A stretch of 41,414 nucleotides of DNA from Pseudomonadota bacterium (lineage in GTDB: Bacteria; Pseudomonadota; Gammaproteobacteria; Burkholderiales; Sulfuricellaceae), in NCBI GenBank assembly GCA_021801705.1, contig JAJYXP010000003.1, positions 1-41,414 on the forward strand, given 5' to 3'. This document shows, piece after piece, positions 7,471-16,785 of this stretch (position 1 is its first letter; every line of letters begins with the position of its first letter). The notes beneath the pieces are model-generated. The model saw only the letters and a program-made list of their open reading frames with translations. It made no database searches and was not told where the DNA came from. Position numbers and translations under genes: made by a program.

Positions 7471-8568
7471 TTAAGCGCTTTTCTTCGGCGCGACGTAGCC
7501 GGTCACTTCCAGGTCGAAGCCGGTCATGCTCGGCATCTTGCGCGGCGTGGCCAGCAGGCGCATCTTGGTCACCTTGAGGTCGCGCAGAATCTGCGCGCCG
7601 ATGCCATAATTGCGCAAATCCACCTTGGCCGGCGCCTTTTGCTTCGTGCGCTGGACCCGCTCGAGCAGTTCGGCTGAAGTTTCCGGGCGGCGCAGCAGGA
7701 TGATCACGCCGCTCTCGGCCTGGGAGATTGCCTGCATCGCCTCATGCACGCTGAAGCTATGTTCGAGGCTGGTGGTGTCGATGAAATCCAGCGCCGACAG
7801 CGGTTCGTGCACCCGCACCAGCGTCTCCTCGCCGGGTTTGATCTCGCCCTTGACCAGGGCGAGGTGCGCCTCGTTGGCGGTCTTGTCGAGATAAGCGATC
7901 AGATTGAACTCGCCGTAGCCGGTTTGCACCTTGCGCTCGGAGACACGCTCCACCAGGCTCTCGGTCTGGCTGCGGTAGTGGATCAGGTCGGCGATGGTGC
8001 CGATTTTAAGATTGTGCTGCCTGGCGAATTCCAGCAGCTCGGGCAGCCGTGCCATCTCGCCGTCGTCTTTCATGATTTCGCAGATCACCGCCGCCGGCTC
8101 AAGCCCCGCCAGAGTGGCGATGTCGCAACCCGCCTCGGTGTGGCCGGCGCGCGCCAGCACGCCGCCCTTCTGCGCCTTGAGCGGGAAAATATGGCCGGGC
8201 TGTACGATGTCGGACGGTTTGGCGTCTTTCTTCACCGCCGCCTGGATGGTTTTGGCACGGTCGGTGGCGGAAATGCCGGTGGTCACGCCTTCCGCCGCCT
8301 CGATGGAGACGGTGAAATTGGTGCCCAGCGCCAGTTTGTTGGCCGACACCATCAGCGGCAGGTCGAGCTGGCGGCAGCGGGCCTCGGTCAGGGTGAGGCA
8401 GACCAGGCCGCGCGCATGCTTGACCATGAAGTTGATCGCTTCCGGCGTGACGAACTCCGCCGCCATCAGGATGTCGCCTTCGTTTTCGCGATCTTCTTCG
8501 TCCACCAGGACGACCATTTTCCCGGCCTTGAAGTCGGCAATAATTTCCTGGGTTGAACTGATAGTCAT
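7471..8568 (-). CDS. ribB: 3,4-dihydroxy-2-butanone 4-phosphate synthase with degenerate GTP cyclohydrolase II domain
   Basis: About 365 residues. The N-terminal half (to about 205) is a complete RibB: VLVDEEDRENEGDI, LTLTEARCRQL, RAGHTEAGCDIA. It makes the four-carbon unit of riboflavin from ribulose 5-phosphate. The C-terminal half is shaped like RibA, but the zinc-binding cysteines and catalytic surroundings are missing: after LVRVHEPLSALDF there is no Cys cluster. This is the RibBX arrangement, so a separate ribA is expected elsewhere. The ATG at 8568 (AGGA 7 nt upstream) is preferred over the ATG at 8574, which sits too close to AGGA. Confidence 0.93.
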   Translation of the reverse strand: MTISSTQEIIADFKAGKMVVLVDEEDRENEGDILMAAEFVTPEAINFMVKHARGLVCLTLTEARCRQLDLPLMVSANKLALGTNFTVSIEAAEGVTTGISATDRAKTIQAAVKKDAKPSDIVQPGHIFPLKAQKGGVLARAGHTEAGCDIATLAGLEPAAVICEIMKDDGEMARLPELLEFARQHNLKIGTIADLIHYRSQTESLVERVSERKVQTGYGEFNLIAYLDKTANEAHLALVKGEIKPGEETLVRVHEPLSALDFIDTTSLEHSFSVHEAMQAISQAESGVIILLRRPETSAELLERVQRTKQKAPAKVDLRNYGIGAQILRDLKVTKMRLLATPRKMPSMTGFDLEVTGYVAPKKSA

Positions 8569-8593
8569 ATCCATTTCCTAATTTTATCTATTT

Positions 8594-8669
8594 ACCGCAA
8601 AGGACGCCAAGGTACGCAAAGGAAAACAAACAATTGGGGTACCTAGCGTTCCTTTGCGTCCTTTGCGGT
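8594..8669. repeat. palindromic spacer between ribE and the ribB-type gene
   Basis: ACCGCAAAGGACGCCAAGG (8594-8612) continues to 8622 and is matched in inverse by 8647-8669 (CGTTCCTTTGCG...GCGGT). The left arm shares its first 19 bases with the spacer at 7352. Confidence 0.82.
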
Positions 8670-8683
8670 GAAAATATGGTTGA

Positions 8684-9277
8684 TTAGTGCTGTTCCGGGT
8701 GTAGCAAACGATCGACGTAGCGCGCCAGCATGTCCACCTCCAGGTTGACCCTGGAACCGGGCTTGAGGTGCTTGAGGGTGGTCGCCTCCAGGGTATGGGG
8801 GATGAGGTTGATGCTGAACACGCCGTCGCAAATGCCGTTCACGGTCAGGCTGACGCCGTTGACGGTCATCGAGCCTTTCGCCGCGATATAGCGCGCCAGC
8901 TCCCTGGGCGCGCGAATCTGCAGCAGGTGGCTTTCCCCGGCCGGCTCGAACTTCACCACCTCGCCCACGCCATCGACATGGCCGCTGACCAGATGCCCGC
9001 CAAGCCGGTCGGACATCCGCATCGCCTTTTCCAGATTGACCTCGCCGGGCGCATCCAGCCCCACGGTGCAGTTCAGCGTTTCCTGCGACACATCCACGGT
9101 GTAGGCCTTGCCGGCGAGCGCAGTCACCGTCAGGCACACGCCGTTGGCGGCGATGCTGTCGCCGATAGCCACATCGCTGAAATCAAGCGCGTCCGAGGCA
9201 ACCGTCAGGCGCACGCCCCGGTCGCGTTGCTCGACCTGCTTGATCTGGCCCACCGCTTCGATAATTCCGGTAAACAT
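8684..9277 (-). CDS. ribE: riboflavin synthase, alpha subunit
   Basis: 197 residues with the internal two-fold repeat of lumazine-binding beta barrels: MFTGIIEAVG ... SIAANGVCLTV, then GGHLVSGHVDGVG ... SMTVNGVSLTVNG. It dismutates two lumazine molecules into riboflavin. The start MFTGI is invariant in the family. It lies between ribD and the ribB-type gene on the same strand. Confidence 0.97.
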   Translation of the reverse strand: MFTGIIEAVGQIKQVEQRDRGVRLTVASDALDFSDVAIGDSIAANGVCLTVTALAGKAYTVDVSQETLNCTVGLDAPGEVNLEKAMRMSDRLGGHLVSGHVDGVGEVVKFEPAGESHLLQIRAPRELARYIAAKGSMTVNGVSLTVNGICDGVFSINLIPHTLEATTLKHLKPGSRVNLEVDMLARYVDRLLHPEQH

Positions 9278-9293
9278 TTTTATCCTTCAAAAC

Positions 9294-9356
9294 CATGGCC
9301 ACAAAAAGGCGCAAAAATCACAAAAAATCTGTGTATCTTGTGCCTTTTCGTGGCTA
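9294..9356. repeat. palindromic spacer between ribD and ribE
   Basis: CATGGCCACAAAAAGGCGC (from 9294) faces CTTGTGCCTTTTCGTGGCTA near 9339-9356, an imperfect inverted repeat (GCCAC-AAAAAGG-GC with GC-CCTTTT-GTGGC). The sequence differs from its neighbours but the size and position are the same. Confidence 0.65.
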
Positions 9357-9367
9357 TCAAATTTGCC

Positions 9368-10456
9368 TCATTCCACTGGCAAGGCGCGGATGCGCAGGTC
9401 GCGCCCGACCATCGCCACGCCGGCGATGCGCAGTTCGCGCCGCCCCTCCATGGCAACCAGTTCCGGCAGGTCGAACATGCCGCGCGCCCGGTCGCCCAGC
9501 AGCAGCGGCGCAAGATAGACCACGAATTCGTCCACCAGGCCCTGCCGCACCAGCGCTCCGTTGAGTCCGCGCCCGGCCTCGACCGTGATTTCATTGAGGC
9601 CGCGCCTGCCCAGCTCGTCCAGCATCCGGGCAAGATCGACCCGGCCGTCCTCTCCCGGCAGCGCCAGCACTTCCGCGCCGGCCGCCCGCAATTGTCCGGC
9701 CCTGGCCTGATCGGCGCTGGCGGTAAGCACCAGCGTTTTCCCCTGGGCCAGCATTTTCGCCGCGGGCGGCATCCTCAAACCGCTGTCCACCACCACCCGC
9801 AGCGGCTGCCGCGTGGTTTCCACATCGCGCACGTTGAGCATCGGGTCGTCCGCCAGCACCGTGCCGATGCCGGTGAGCACCGCGCAGGAGCGGGCGCGCA
9901 AGCGGTGCGCGTCGCGCCGCGCGTCGGGGCCGGTGATCCACTGGCTGACACCGTTGCCGAGCGCAGTCTTGCCGTCCAGGCTGGCGGCGATCTTCAGCCG
10001 CAGCCACGGGCGCCCGCAGGTCATGCGGGAGACGAAACCGACGTTCAGTTCGCGCGCCTCGTTTTCCAGCAGGCCGATATCCGTCCGGATTCCCGCCTGT
10101 TGCAGCAGGGCCAGTCCATTTCCCGCCACCAGCGGATTGGGGTCCACCATCGCCACCACCACGCGCGCCACTTGCGCCGCGACCAGCGCCTCGGCGCAGG
10201 GCGGGGTGCGGCCATGATGGCTGCACGGCTCCAGCGTCACGTAAACCGTCGCTCCCCGCGCCAGCCCGCCCGCCTGCCTGAGCGCATGGATCTCGGCATG
10301 CGGCTCGCCGGCGAGCTTGTGCGAGCCCGTGCCGACCACCTTGCCGTCGCGCACGATGACGCAGCCGACACGGGGGTTCGGCGTGGTGGTGTACAAGCCC
10401 TTTTCGGCCAGGCGCAACGCCTGGGCCATGAACTTATGATCGTCGGTGGAGAACAT
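9368..10456 (-). CDS. ribD: bifunctional pyrimidine deaminase / uracil reductase
   Basis: About 362 residues. N-terminal deaminase with GEPHAEIHAL (catalytic H-A-E) and the zinc motif LEPCSHHGRTPPC; C-terminal NADPH-dependent reductase from LRLKIAASLDGKTAL with SQWITG and VLTGIGTVLADDP. It performs the second and third steps of riboflavin synthesis. The ATG at 10456 is preferred; a GTG at 10465 lies in the palindromic spacer. Downstream genes on the strand are ribE, the ribB-type gene and ribH. Confidence 0.95.
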   Translation of the reverse strand: MFSTDDHKFMAQALRLAEKGLYTTTPNPRVGCVIVRDGKVVGTGSHKLAGEPHAEIHALRQAGGLARGATVYVTLEPCSHHGRTPPCAEALVAAQVARVVVAMVDPNPLVAGNGLALLQQAGIRTDIGLLENEARELNVGFVSRMTCGRPWLRLKIAASLDGKTALGNGVSQWITGPDARRDAHRLRARSCAVLTGIGTVLADDPMLNVRDVETTRQPLRVVVDSGLRMPPAAKMLAQGKTLVLTASADQARAGQLRAAGAEVLALPGEDGRVDLARMLDELGRRGLNEITVEAGRGLNGALVRQGLVDEFVVYLAPLLLGDRARGMFDLPELVAMEGRRELRIAGVAMVGRDLRIRALPVE

Positions 10457-10463
10457 TTGTTTC

Positions 10464-10577
10464 ACCGCAGAGGCGCGGAGACGCCGGGAAATTCATGTTT
10501 GTAACCGGCCCCGTAACAGGCGTTCCTGGCGCCGCCCCCGAACAGCGTCGTCCTCCGCGCCTCCGCGCCGCTGCGGT
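10464..10577. repeat. palindromic spacer between nrdR and ribD
   Basis: ACCGCAGAGGCGCGGAGAC (from 10464) is matched in inverse by the CCGCGCCTCCGCGCCGCTGC stretch ending GGT at 10577, at about 19 of 21 positions, with a long spacer. It is a GC-richer relative of the ACCGCAAAGG-type elements. Confidence 0.75.
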
Positions 10578-11027
10578 TCATTTATCCAGATCCCGGATCA
10601 CATCCCGGAAATCATCCACGTCCTTGAAGCTGCGGTAGACCGAGGCAAAGCGGATATAGGCCACCTTGTCGAGCCGGTGCAGTTCGTGCATCACCATTTC
10701 GCCGATCTGGCGGGACGGCACCTCGCGCTCGCCGAGGCTCAACACTTTTTGCGCGATGCGTTCGATCGCCTCGTCCACGTACTCGGTCGGCACCGGGCGC
10801 TTGTGCAGGGCGCGCATGAAGCTGGTGCGGAGCTTGGCACGGTTGAATTCATCCCGGTTGCCATTCTGCTTGACCACTTGCGGCATGCGCAGCTCGGCGG
10901 TTTCGTAGGTGGTGAAGCGCTTGTCGCAGGACGCACAGCGCCGGCGCCGGCGTATGCTGTCGCCCTCCTCGTTGACGCGGGAATCGATAACCTGGGTGTC
11001 TAAAGCACCACAAAAGGGACATTTCAT
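10578..11027 (-). CDS. nrdR: transcriptional repressor NrdR
   Basis: 149 residues. Zinc ribbon CPFC (3-6) and CASC (31-34) with the basic stretch RRRRR, followed by an ATP-cone (from about residue 49: [19 protein letters not shown]). NrdR binds NrdR boxes at ribonucleotide reductase promoters according to nucleotide state. The start MKCPFC is conserved in the family. glyA-nrdR-ribD is a conserved order. Confidence 0.97.
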   Translation of the reverse strand: MKCPFCGALDTQVIDSRVNEEGDSIRRRRRCASCDKRFTTYETAELRMPQVVKQNGNRDEFNRAKLRTSFMRALHKRPVPTEYVDEAIERIAQKVLSLGEREVPSRQIGEMVMHELHRLDKVAYIRFASVYRSFKDVDDFRDVIRDLDK

Positions 11028-11031
11028 TTTC

Positions 11032-11110
11032 GGGTAACGGGTAATGGGTAATGGGTGATGAGTGACGAGCGCACATGCCCCATCACCCATTCCTCATCGC
11101 CCATTACCGT
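11032..11110. repeat. TAATGGGT-type palindrome between glyA and nrdR
   Basis: A run of TAATGGGTAATGGGTGATGA (from about 11042) is mirrored by CATCACCCATTCCTCATCGC and CCATTACCGT (11081-11110), an imperfect inverted repeat with internal direct repetition of ATGGGT. It is a different family from the CGCAAAG-type spacers and fills the gap almost completely. Confidence 0.75.
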
Positions 11111-11111
11111 C

Positions 11112-12359
11112 TTAGCCATAAACCGGGAATTTCGCGCACATCGCCTTGACCTCGTTCGCCACGCGGCTGAGCACGGCCTCGTCGGCGGGCGCGTCCAGCA
11201 CGTCGGCGATCAGGTTGGCGAGGTGCTCCGCCTCGATCTCCTTGAAGCCGCGCGTGGTCATCGCCGGTGTGCCAAGACGGATGCCGCTGGTGACGAAAGG
11301 CTTCTGCGGGTCGTTCGGGATCGCATTCTTGTTGACGGTGATGTGGGCGAGACCCAGCGCCGCCTCGGCTTCCTTGCCGGTGAGATTCTTGGCGCGCAGG
11401 TCGACCAGGAAGACATGGCTCTGGGTGCGCCCGGACACGATGCGCAGGCCGCGCTCCTGCAGCACCTTGGCCATGACGATGGCGTTTTCCAGCACCTGTT
11501 CCTGGTACAGCCTGAATTCCTTCGTCGCCGCTTCCTTGAATGCCACAGCCTTGGCGGCGATCACATGCATCAGCGGGCCGCCCTGGATGCTGGGGAAAAT
11601 CGCCGAATTGAGCGCCTTTTCGTGCTGGGCGGAGGACAGGATGATGCCGCCGCGCGGGCCGCGCAAAGTCTTGTGGGTGGTGCTGGTGACGAAATCGGCG
11701 ATGCCCACCGGGCTGGGGTACACGCCTGCGGCGACCAGGCCGGCGTAGTGCGCCATGTCGACGAACAGATAGGCGCCGATGCTGTCGGCGATCTTGCGGA
11801 AGCGTTTCCAGTCGATAATCAGGGAATAGGCGGAAGCGCCGGCCACGATCATCCTGGGCTTGTGCTCATGCGCCAGACGCTCCACCTCGGCGTAGTCGAT
11901 TTCCTCCGTGTCGGCATGCAGGCCGTAGGTGACGGCCTTGAACAGCTTGCCGGACAGGTTGACCGAGGCGCCGTGGGTGAGGTGGCCGCCGTGGGCCAGC
12001 GACATGCCGAGTATGGTGTCGCCCGGCTGCAGCACCGCCATGTACACCGCCTGGTTGGCCTGGGAACCGGAATGGGGCTGGACGTTGGCATATTCGGCGC
12101 CGAACAGGGCCTTGACGCGGTCGATCGCCAACTGCTCGGCCACGTCAACATACTCGCAACCGCCGTAATAGCGCTTGCCGGGATAGCCTTCAGCGTATTT
12201 GTTGGTCAACACCGAGCCCTGCGCTTCCATCACCGCCGGGCTGGTGTAGTTTTCCGAAGCGATCAGCTCGATGTGGTCTTCCTGGCGGCGGGTTTCCGCC
12301 TGCATCGCCTGCCACAATTCGGGGTCGAACTTTGCGATGGTCTGGTCTGCGCTAAACAT
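11112..12359 (-). CDS. glyA: serine hydroxymethyltransferase
   Basis: 415 residues, full length. PLP enzyme converting serine plus tetrahydrofolate to glycine and methylene-THF. Signatures: [19 protein letters not shown] (about 32-50), [23 protein letters not shown], and [14 protein letters not shown] with the PLP lysine. It is first in the long minus-strand run. The 160 nt to metE contain GATAAAAT on the minus strand as a possible -10, but no convincing full promoter or riboswitch was recognised. Confidence 0.98.
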   Translation of the reverse strand: MFSADQTIAKFDPELWQAMQAETRRQEDHIELIASENYTSPAVMEAQGSVLTNKYAEGYPGKRYYGGCEYVDVAEQLAIDRVKALFGAEYANVQPHSGSQANQAVYMAVLQPGDTILGMSLAHGGHLTHGASVNLSGKLFKAVTYGLHADTEEIDYAEVERLAHEHKPRMIVAGASAYSLIIDWKRFRKIADSIGAYLFVDMAHYAGLVAAGVYPSPVGIADFVTSTTHKTLRGPRGGIILSSAQHEKALNSAIFPSIQGGPLMHVIAAKAVAFKEAATKEFRLYQEQVLENAIVMAKVLQERGLRIVSGRTQSHVFLVDLRAKNLTGKEAEAALGLAHITVNKNAIPNDPQKPFVTSGIRLGTPAMTTRGFKEIEAEHLANLIADVLDAPADEAVLSRVANEVKAMCAKFPVYG

Positions 12360-12448
12360 AACAAGCTCTTTCGAAAAAGCAAAATGGTAATTTTATCATG
12401 ACACCGCCTCCTTTTGCTGGGTATTCTGATTTCTTGGTCGATGTATCC

Positions 12449-12471
12449 ACGGCCGATCTTTCTCCGGCCGT
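12449..12471. repeat. small hairpin in the metE-glyA gap
   Basis: ACGGCCG (12449-12455) and CGGCCGT (12465-12471) form a perfect 7-bp stem with a 9-nt loop, about 50 nt after the metE stop on the minus strand. No T-run follows, so a terminator role is only possible. Confidence 0.35.
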
Positions 12472-12519
12472 CGAGGCACGTGATTTTTTCGAGGCCGGTT
12501 GCGGCGGCACCGCTCCAGC

Positions 12520-14901
12520 TCAAACGATGGACATCCTTACCCGCCTTGCGGCCTCGACCATGTTGGCCAGCGCCGCTTCCGTTTCCGGCCAGCCGCGGGT
12601 CTTGAGACCGCAGTCCGGGTTGACCCAGAGGTTCCCCGCCGGGATGACGGCGGCCGCCTTTTCCAGCAACCGCACCATTTCGTCAACCGCAGGCACGCGC
12701 GGAGAGTGGATGTCGTACACGCCCGGCCCGATCTCGTTGGGGTAGTTGAAATCCCCGAAGCCTCGCAACAGCTCCATATCCGAGCGGCTGGTTTCGATGG
12801 TGATGACATCGGCGTCCATCGCCGCAATCTCCGGCAGGATGTCGTTGAATTCCGAGTAGCACATATGGGTGTGGATTTGCGTGCCGTCCGCAACACCCGA
12901 TGCCGAAACACGGAAGGCACGGGTAGCCCAGGCGAGATACGCTTGCCACTGTGCGTGCCTCAAAGGCAGGCCCTCGCGGATGGCGGGCTCGTCGATCTGG
13001 ATGATGCCGATGCCGGCCCGCTCCAGGTCCGCCACTTCGTCCCGGATGGCGAGCGCGATTTGCAAGGCGGTGTCGGCACGCGGCTGGTCATCGCGCACGA
13101 AAGACCATTGCAGAATGGTGACAGGCCCGGTGAGCATCCCCTTCATGGGTCTGGTCGTAAGGCTCTGGGCATAGGCCGCCCATTCGACCGTCATGGCGGC
13201 GGGCCGCGACACGTCGCCATAGATGACCGGCGGCTTGACGCAGCGGGAACCGTAGGACTGCACCCAGCCATTGCGGGTAAAGACGAAACCGGCGAGCTGC
13301 TCGCCGAAATATTCCACCATGTCGTTACGCTCGGGCTCGCCGTGGACCAGCACGTCGAGGCCGAGTTCTTCCTGTTTTTTTACCGCGACGGCGATTTCCG
13401 CGCGCATCCGGCAGCGGTATTCCTCTTCGCCGGTTTCTCCGCGCCTGAAGGCTGCGCGGGCGGCACGAATCTCCGCTGTCTGCGGGAAAGAGCCGATAGT
13501 GGTGGCGGGGAAGCGCGGCAGATTAAACCTTGCCCGCTGTACCGCCTGGCGCACAGCGAACGGCGAGGCGCGCCGGTCGGCATCGGCGGGCAGGCCGGCG
13601 AGGCGTTCGGCAACCCGGGGGTTGCGCACGCGCGGGCTGGATCGCCTGGACGCGAGCGCTGCGCGGGCAGCGGCCAGCTCCACCGCCACGGACGCCTCGC
13701 CCTCGGCCAGGGCATGTTTCAGCATGGACAGCTCGCCGAGCTTTTCCACGGCGAAGGCAAGCCAGGACTTCAGTTCCTCGTCCAGCCCGGTTTCCGCCTC
13801 CAGGCTCACCGGAACATGCAAGAGCGAACACGACGGCGCCAGCCAGAGATTTCCGCCCCTTTTCTCATACACCGGCCGTAGCGCCGCCAGTGCGGCGTCC
13901 GGATCGGTCCGCCAGACATTGCGCCCGTCCACGATGCCCACCGAGAGCACCTTGTGGGCGGGCAGCCAGTCCGCGGCACCAATGAGTTCCTGCGGCACAC
14001 GCACGGCATCCACGTGCAAGCCTGCCACGGGAAGCTGGCAGGCCATGCGCAGATTCTCCTCCAGCGCCGCGAAATAAGTGGCGAGCAGCAGTTTCGCACC
14101 GGTTGAGGCGAGGCGCCAGTAAGCGCCCTCGAAGGATTTTTTCCACGCGGCCGGCAGATCGAGGCCAAGGATGGGCTCGTCCATTTGCACCCACTCGACA
14201 CCGGCGCCCTTCAGCCGGACGAGGATTTCGCAGTAGACCGGCAACAGTTTTTCCAGCAGCGCCAGACGGTCGAATGGAATTTCTCCCTCTCCCCTTGGGA
14301 GAGGGCCGGGGAGAGGGCAGGCGTGCGCCGCTAGGCGCTCAGCCTTTTCCTTGCCCAGCCACAGGAAAGTGAGCGGCCCCACCAAAACGGCCTTGACCGG
14401 GTGACCCAGAGCCCTCGCTTCCGCCGCCTCGTCAAACAGGCGTTCCGAGGCCAGATGGAAACCGGTCTCGGGCGTGAATTCCGGGACAAGGTAATGGTAG
14501 TTGGTGTCGAACCACTTGGTCATCTCCAGCGCCGGCTTGCCGGAGGCATCGGCGCCGTGAATCTGTCCGCAACCACAGGCGGGCGCCTCGCCCGCCGCCC
14601 CCCGCGCCATCGTGAAATAGCGCGCAAGCTCAGGCTCCTGCCCGGCGAAGCCGAAGCGCGCCGGCTCGCAGCCGAGCAGTTGAATATGGTTCGCCACGTG
14701 ATCATAGAAAGCAAAATCGCCCACCGTCACGAAGTCCAGTCCCGCCTCCCGTTGCAGCGCCCAATGCCGCGCCCGCAGCTCGCGGCCCACGGCCTCGAGG
14801 CCATCGGCGGAAATCTCCCCGCGCCAGCGTTTCTCCAGCGCGAACTTCAGTTCCCTTTGCGCGCCCATGCGCGGGAATCCCAGGGTGTGGATGGTGGTCA
14901 T
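12520..14901 (-). CDS. metE: cobalamin-independent methionine synthase
   Basis: 793 residues; the E. coli enzyme is about 753. MetE transfers the methyl group of 5-methyl-THF-triglutamate to homocysteine. Visible: N-terminal [34 protein letters not shown], and in the catalytic half [11 protein letters not shown] (zinc His and Cys) and [13 protein letters not shown] (second zinc Cys). About 21 residues at 189-209 ([14 protein letters not shown] and neighbours) interrupt the otherwise continuous family pattern WLGK-x-K-x-E...FDRLALL. They are encoded by a palindromic repeat in frame (14275-14337). The frame is intact. Divergent metR suggests homocysteine-responsive control. Confidence 0.96.
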   Translation of the reverse strand: MTTIHTLGFPRMGAQRELKFALEKRWRGEISADGLEAVGRELRARHWALQREAGLDFVTVGDFAFYDHVANHIQLLGCEPARFGFAGQEPELARYFTMARGAAGEAPACGCGQIHGADASGKPALEMTKWFDTNYHYLVPEFTPETGFHLASERLFDEAAEARALGHPVKAVLVGPLTFLWLGKEKAERLAAHACPLPGPLPRGEGEIPFDRLALLEKLLPVYCEILVRLKGAGVEWVQMDEPILGLDLPAAWKKSFEGAYWRLASTGAKLLLATYFAALEENLRMACQLPVAGLHVDAVRVPQELIGAADWLPAHKVLSVGIVDGRNVWRTDPDAALAALRPVYEKRGGNLWLAPSCSLLHVPVSLEAETGLDEELKSWLAFAVEKLGELSMLKHALAEGEASVAVELAAARAALASRRSSPRVRNPRVAERLAGLPADADRRASPFAVRQAVQRARFNLPRFPATTIGSFPQTAEIRAARAAFRRGETGEEEYRCRMRAEIAVAVKKQEELGLDVLVHGEPERNDMVEYFGEQLAGFVFTRNGWVQSYGSRCVKPPVIYGDVSRPAAMTVEWAAYAQSLTTRPMKGMLTGPVTILQWSFVRDDQPRADTALQIALAIRDEVADLERAGIGIIQIDEPAIREGLPLRHAQWQAYLAWATRAFRVSASGVADGTQIHTHMCYSEFNDILPEIAAMDADVITIETSRSDMELLRGFGDFNYPNEIGPGVYDIHSPRVPAVDEMVRLLEKAAAVIPAGNLWVNPDCGLKTRGWPETEAALANMVEAARRVRMSIV
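14275..14337 (-). repeat. palindromic repeat inserted in frame in metE
   Basis: The segment contains CCCTCTCCCCTTGGGAGAGG followed by GCCGGGGAGAGGGC, i.e. CTCTCCC/GGGAGAG and CCCTCTCC/GGAGAGGG inverted repeats. This CTCTCCC...GGGAGAGGG type is a well-known intergenic repeat in many bacteria. On the minus strand it is read through as [14 protein letters not shown], adding about 21 codons without a stop. Exact insertion limits are estimated from the MetE family pattern. Confidence 0.8.
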
Positions 14902-14978
14902 GGCGATCTCCTGATTTAAATTCCACCATGATCCGGGTTTGCAGTGTATGATTCAAACGCATGTTTTTCACATCATTA

Positions 14979-14991
14979 TGATTAATATTCA
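14979..14991. promoter_or_regulatory. candidate MetR box between metE and metR
   Basis: TGATTAATATTCA matches the MetR consensus TGAA-N5-TTCA (read on either strand) at 7 of 8 defined positions. It sits at the metR start in the 89-bp divergent metE-metR gap, a natural place for autoregulation. No second copy was found nearer metE. Confidence 0.35.
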
Positions 14992-15920
14992 TGATTGAGC
15001 TGCGCCACCTGAAAGCCGTCGCCGCGCTGGCGGACACGGGCAGTGTGACCCGTGCCGCCAGCCGGCTGCATTTGACACAATCTGCGCTGTCCCATCAGCT
15101 TGCGGCACTGGAGGATTATCTGGATACGCCGCTGTTCGAGCGCCAACAGCGGCCGCTGAAACTGACCGGGGCCGGAGAGAAACTGCTGGAGCTTGCCAGG
15201 CGAATGCTGCCGGAGGTGGAGGCGGCGCGGCAGGCCATCGCCCGCCTGAAAGCCGCGACGCCCACGCGCGAGCTACGCATTGCGGTGGAATGCCATACCT
15301 GCTACGACTGGCTGATGCCCGCCATGGATGCCTACCGCGAGCACCACCCCGAGGCGGAACTGGATCTGGTGCCGGGTTTTCACGCCGAACCGTTGGCGCT
15401 GCTGACAGAGCGCCAGGCCGACATGGTGATCATCTCAGAAGCGAAGCGCCAAGCGGGAATTGCCTTCCATCCCCTGTTCGCCTACGAGATGGTGGCTCTC
15501 ACGGCCCGCAGCCATGCTCTGGCCGCACGGCCCTATCTCACGGCGCGAAACTTCGAACAGGAAACGCTGATCACCTATCCCGTGCCGGACCGGATGCTGG
15601 ACCTGGTGCGGCGGGTACTGAAGCCCGCCGGAGTGAATCCGCCCCGGCGCACGGCGGAGCTGACCGCGGCGATCCTGCAACTGGTGGCCTCCCGCCGCGG
15701 CATCGCGGCCCTGCCGCGCTGGGCGGTGCAAACTTATCTGGAACGCGGCTATGTCGCAGCATGCCCCATCGGCCCCCGTGGCTTGTGGGGGCGTCTCTAC
15801 GCCGCAGTGCGCGCCGCCGAGAAGGAAACCCATGCCGAATTCGCGGCGTTGCTGTCAGAAATGGCTTTTTCGACGCTACACGGTGTAAAACCCATCGCCG
15901 GGTCAGAAAGGAACCGGTAA
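14991..15920 (+). CDS. metR: LysR-type regulator MetR
   Basis: 309 residues. N-terminal LysR helix-turn-helix (residues 1-60: MIELRHLKAVAALADTGSVT, LHLTQSALSHQLAALE), then an effector-binding domain from about 90 (LRIAVECHTCYDWLMPAM is typical of MetR). MetR activates metE and other methionine genes with homocysteine as co-effector. Divergent orientation to metE strengthens the assignment. Confidence 0.93.
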   Translation: MIELRHLKAVAALADTGSVTRAASRLHLTQSALSHQLAALEDYLDTPLFERQQRPLKLTGAGEKLLELARRMLPEVEAARQAIARLKAATPTRELRIAVECHTCYDWLMPAMDAYREHHPEAELDLVPGFHAEPLALLTERQADMVIISEAKRQAGIAFHPLFAYEMVALTARSHALAARPYLTARNFEQETLITYPVPDRMLDLVRRVLKPAGVNPPRRTAELTAAILQLVASRRGIAALPRWAVQTYLERGYVAACPIGPRGLWGRLYAAVRAAEKETHAEFAALLSEMAFSTLHGVKPIAGSERNR

Positions 15921-15974
15921 CCAAAATCCCGAGCAGGGGCGTATCAACCGGAAATTCCGCTGCCCTTTTGTTTT

Positions 15975-16745
15975 TTAGCTTTTACCCGGATCGTTTGCGT
16001 TTTTCCCCGGCTGCCGCGCTTCCAACACGGCCCGAAGCTGCGCCACTTCCTCCCGTAACGCCTTGATATCGTGGTGCACCTCCCGGCGCAAGAGTTTCTC
16101 GTCCTCGCCCACGAAAAAAGCCGCGATGCTCGCCGTCACCATGGACATGATGGCATAGCCGATCAGCACCATGATCACCGCAAAAAACCGCGACGCGCCG
16201 GTGGTCGGCACGATATCGCCATAACCCACGGTCGCACCGCTGGTAAAGGCCAGCCACAGCCCTTCGCCATAAGAATGCACGCTAGGCTCCAGCCAGTAGA
16301 ACCCGGCACCGGCCACCGCCATGGTCACTATCCCAAGGCCCACGATATAAGGCACCGCAGTAGGAGAAAACAGGTTGCGCAGCACACCGAGAAAACGCAC
16401 CAGGATCAGCATGACCACGGCCACGCGCAGCAAGCGCGCCAACGGGATCCACTCCCCCTGCCAGCCGGTCAGGCTCACCGCCGCACCGATAATGATCAGC
16501 ATATCCAGCCAGTTGCGCAGCAGATAATGCCCAGGGTATCTGGTCACCTTCAGCATCCACAGCAGTTCGGCGGAGAAGGCCACCAAAATAAAAAAATCCA
16601 GCGTAAGGCCCAACTGGTGCAGCGGCCCTGCCTGGATCGCGGCTTCGAACAGAAAGGCCGGGATGGACAGCAAGGCCACCCCGATCATGATCCAATGCAG
16701 GCGGCGTTCCCATAGATACGCCTTGGGATTGTCGTGAGGGGGCAC
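15975..16745 (-). CDS. voltage-gated-type potassium channel
   Basis: 256 residues, GTG start (GGGGGG just upstream). Six membrane segments are apparent: S1 near 17-35, S2 near 47-65, S3 near 80-95, S4-like region with Arg at ARLLRVAVVMLILVRFLGVLR, S5 near 130-150, then pore helix LWLAFTSGA and selectivity filter TVGYGD (about 193-198), and S6. A C-terminal coiled coil (IKALREEVAQLRAVLEA) may assemble the tetramer. Convergent with metR, downstream of pmbA by 40 nt. K+ selectivity is inferred from the filter; physiological role unknown. Confidence 0.85.
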   Translation of the reverse strand: MPPHDNPKAYLWERRLHWIMIGVALLSIPAFLFEAAIQAGPLHQLGLTLDFFILVAFSAELLWMLKVTRYPGHYLLRNWLDMLIIIGAAVSLTGWQGEWIPLARLLRVAVVMLILVRFLGVLRNLFSPTAVPYIVGLGIVTMAVAGAGFYWLEPSVHSYGEGLWLAFTSGATVGYGDIVPTTGASRFFAVIMVLIGYAIMSMVTASIAAFFVGEDEKLLRREVHHDIKALREEVAQLRAVLEARQPGKNANDPGKS

Positions 16746-16785
16746 GCCCCCCCATGCCCACCCAGCAACGGAAATCCATCGTCAT

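Noticed and set aside
10457-10577. FMN riboswitch before ribD, and in the gaps before ribE and ribB
   Set aside because: The gaps are occupied by simple inverted repeats; no conserved RFN core was recognised.
12499-13881. 460-codon plus-strand frame within metE
   Set aside because: Shadow of metE; composition is His/Arg/Gly-rich without any family pattern.
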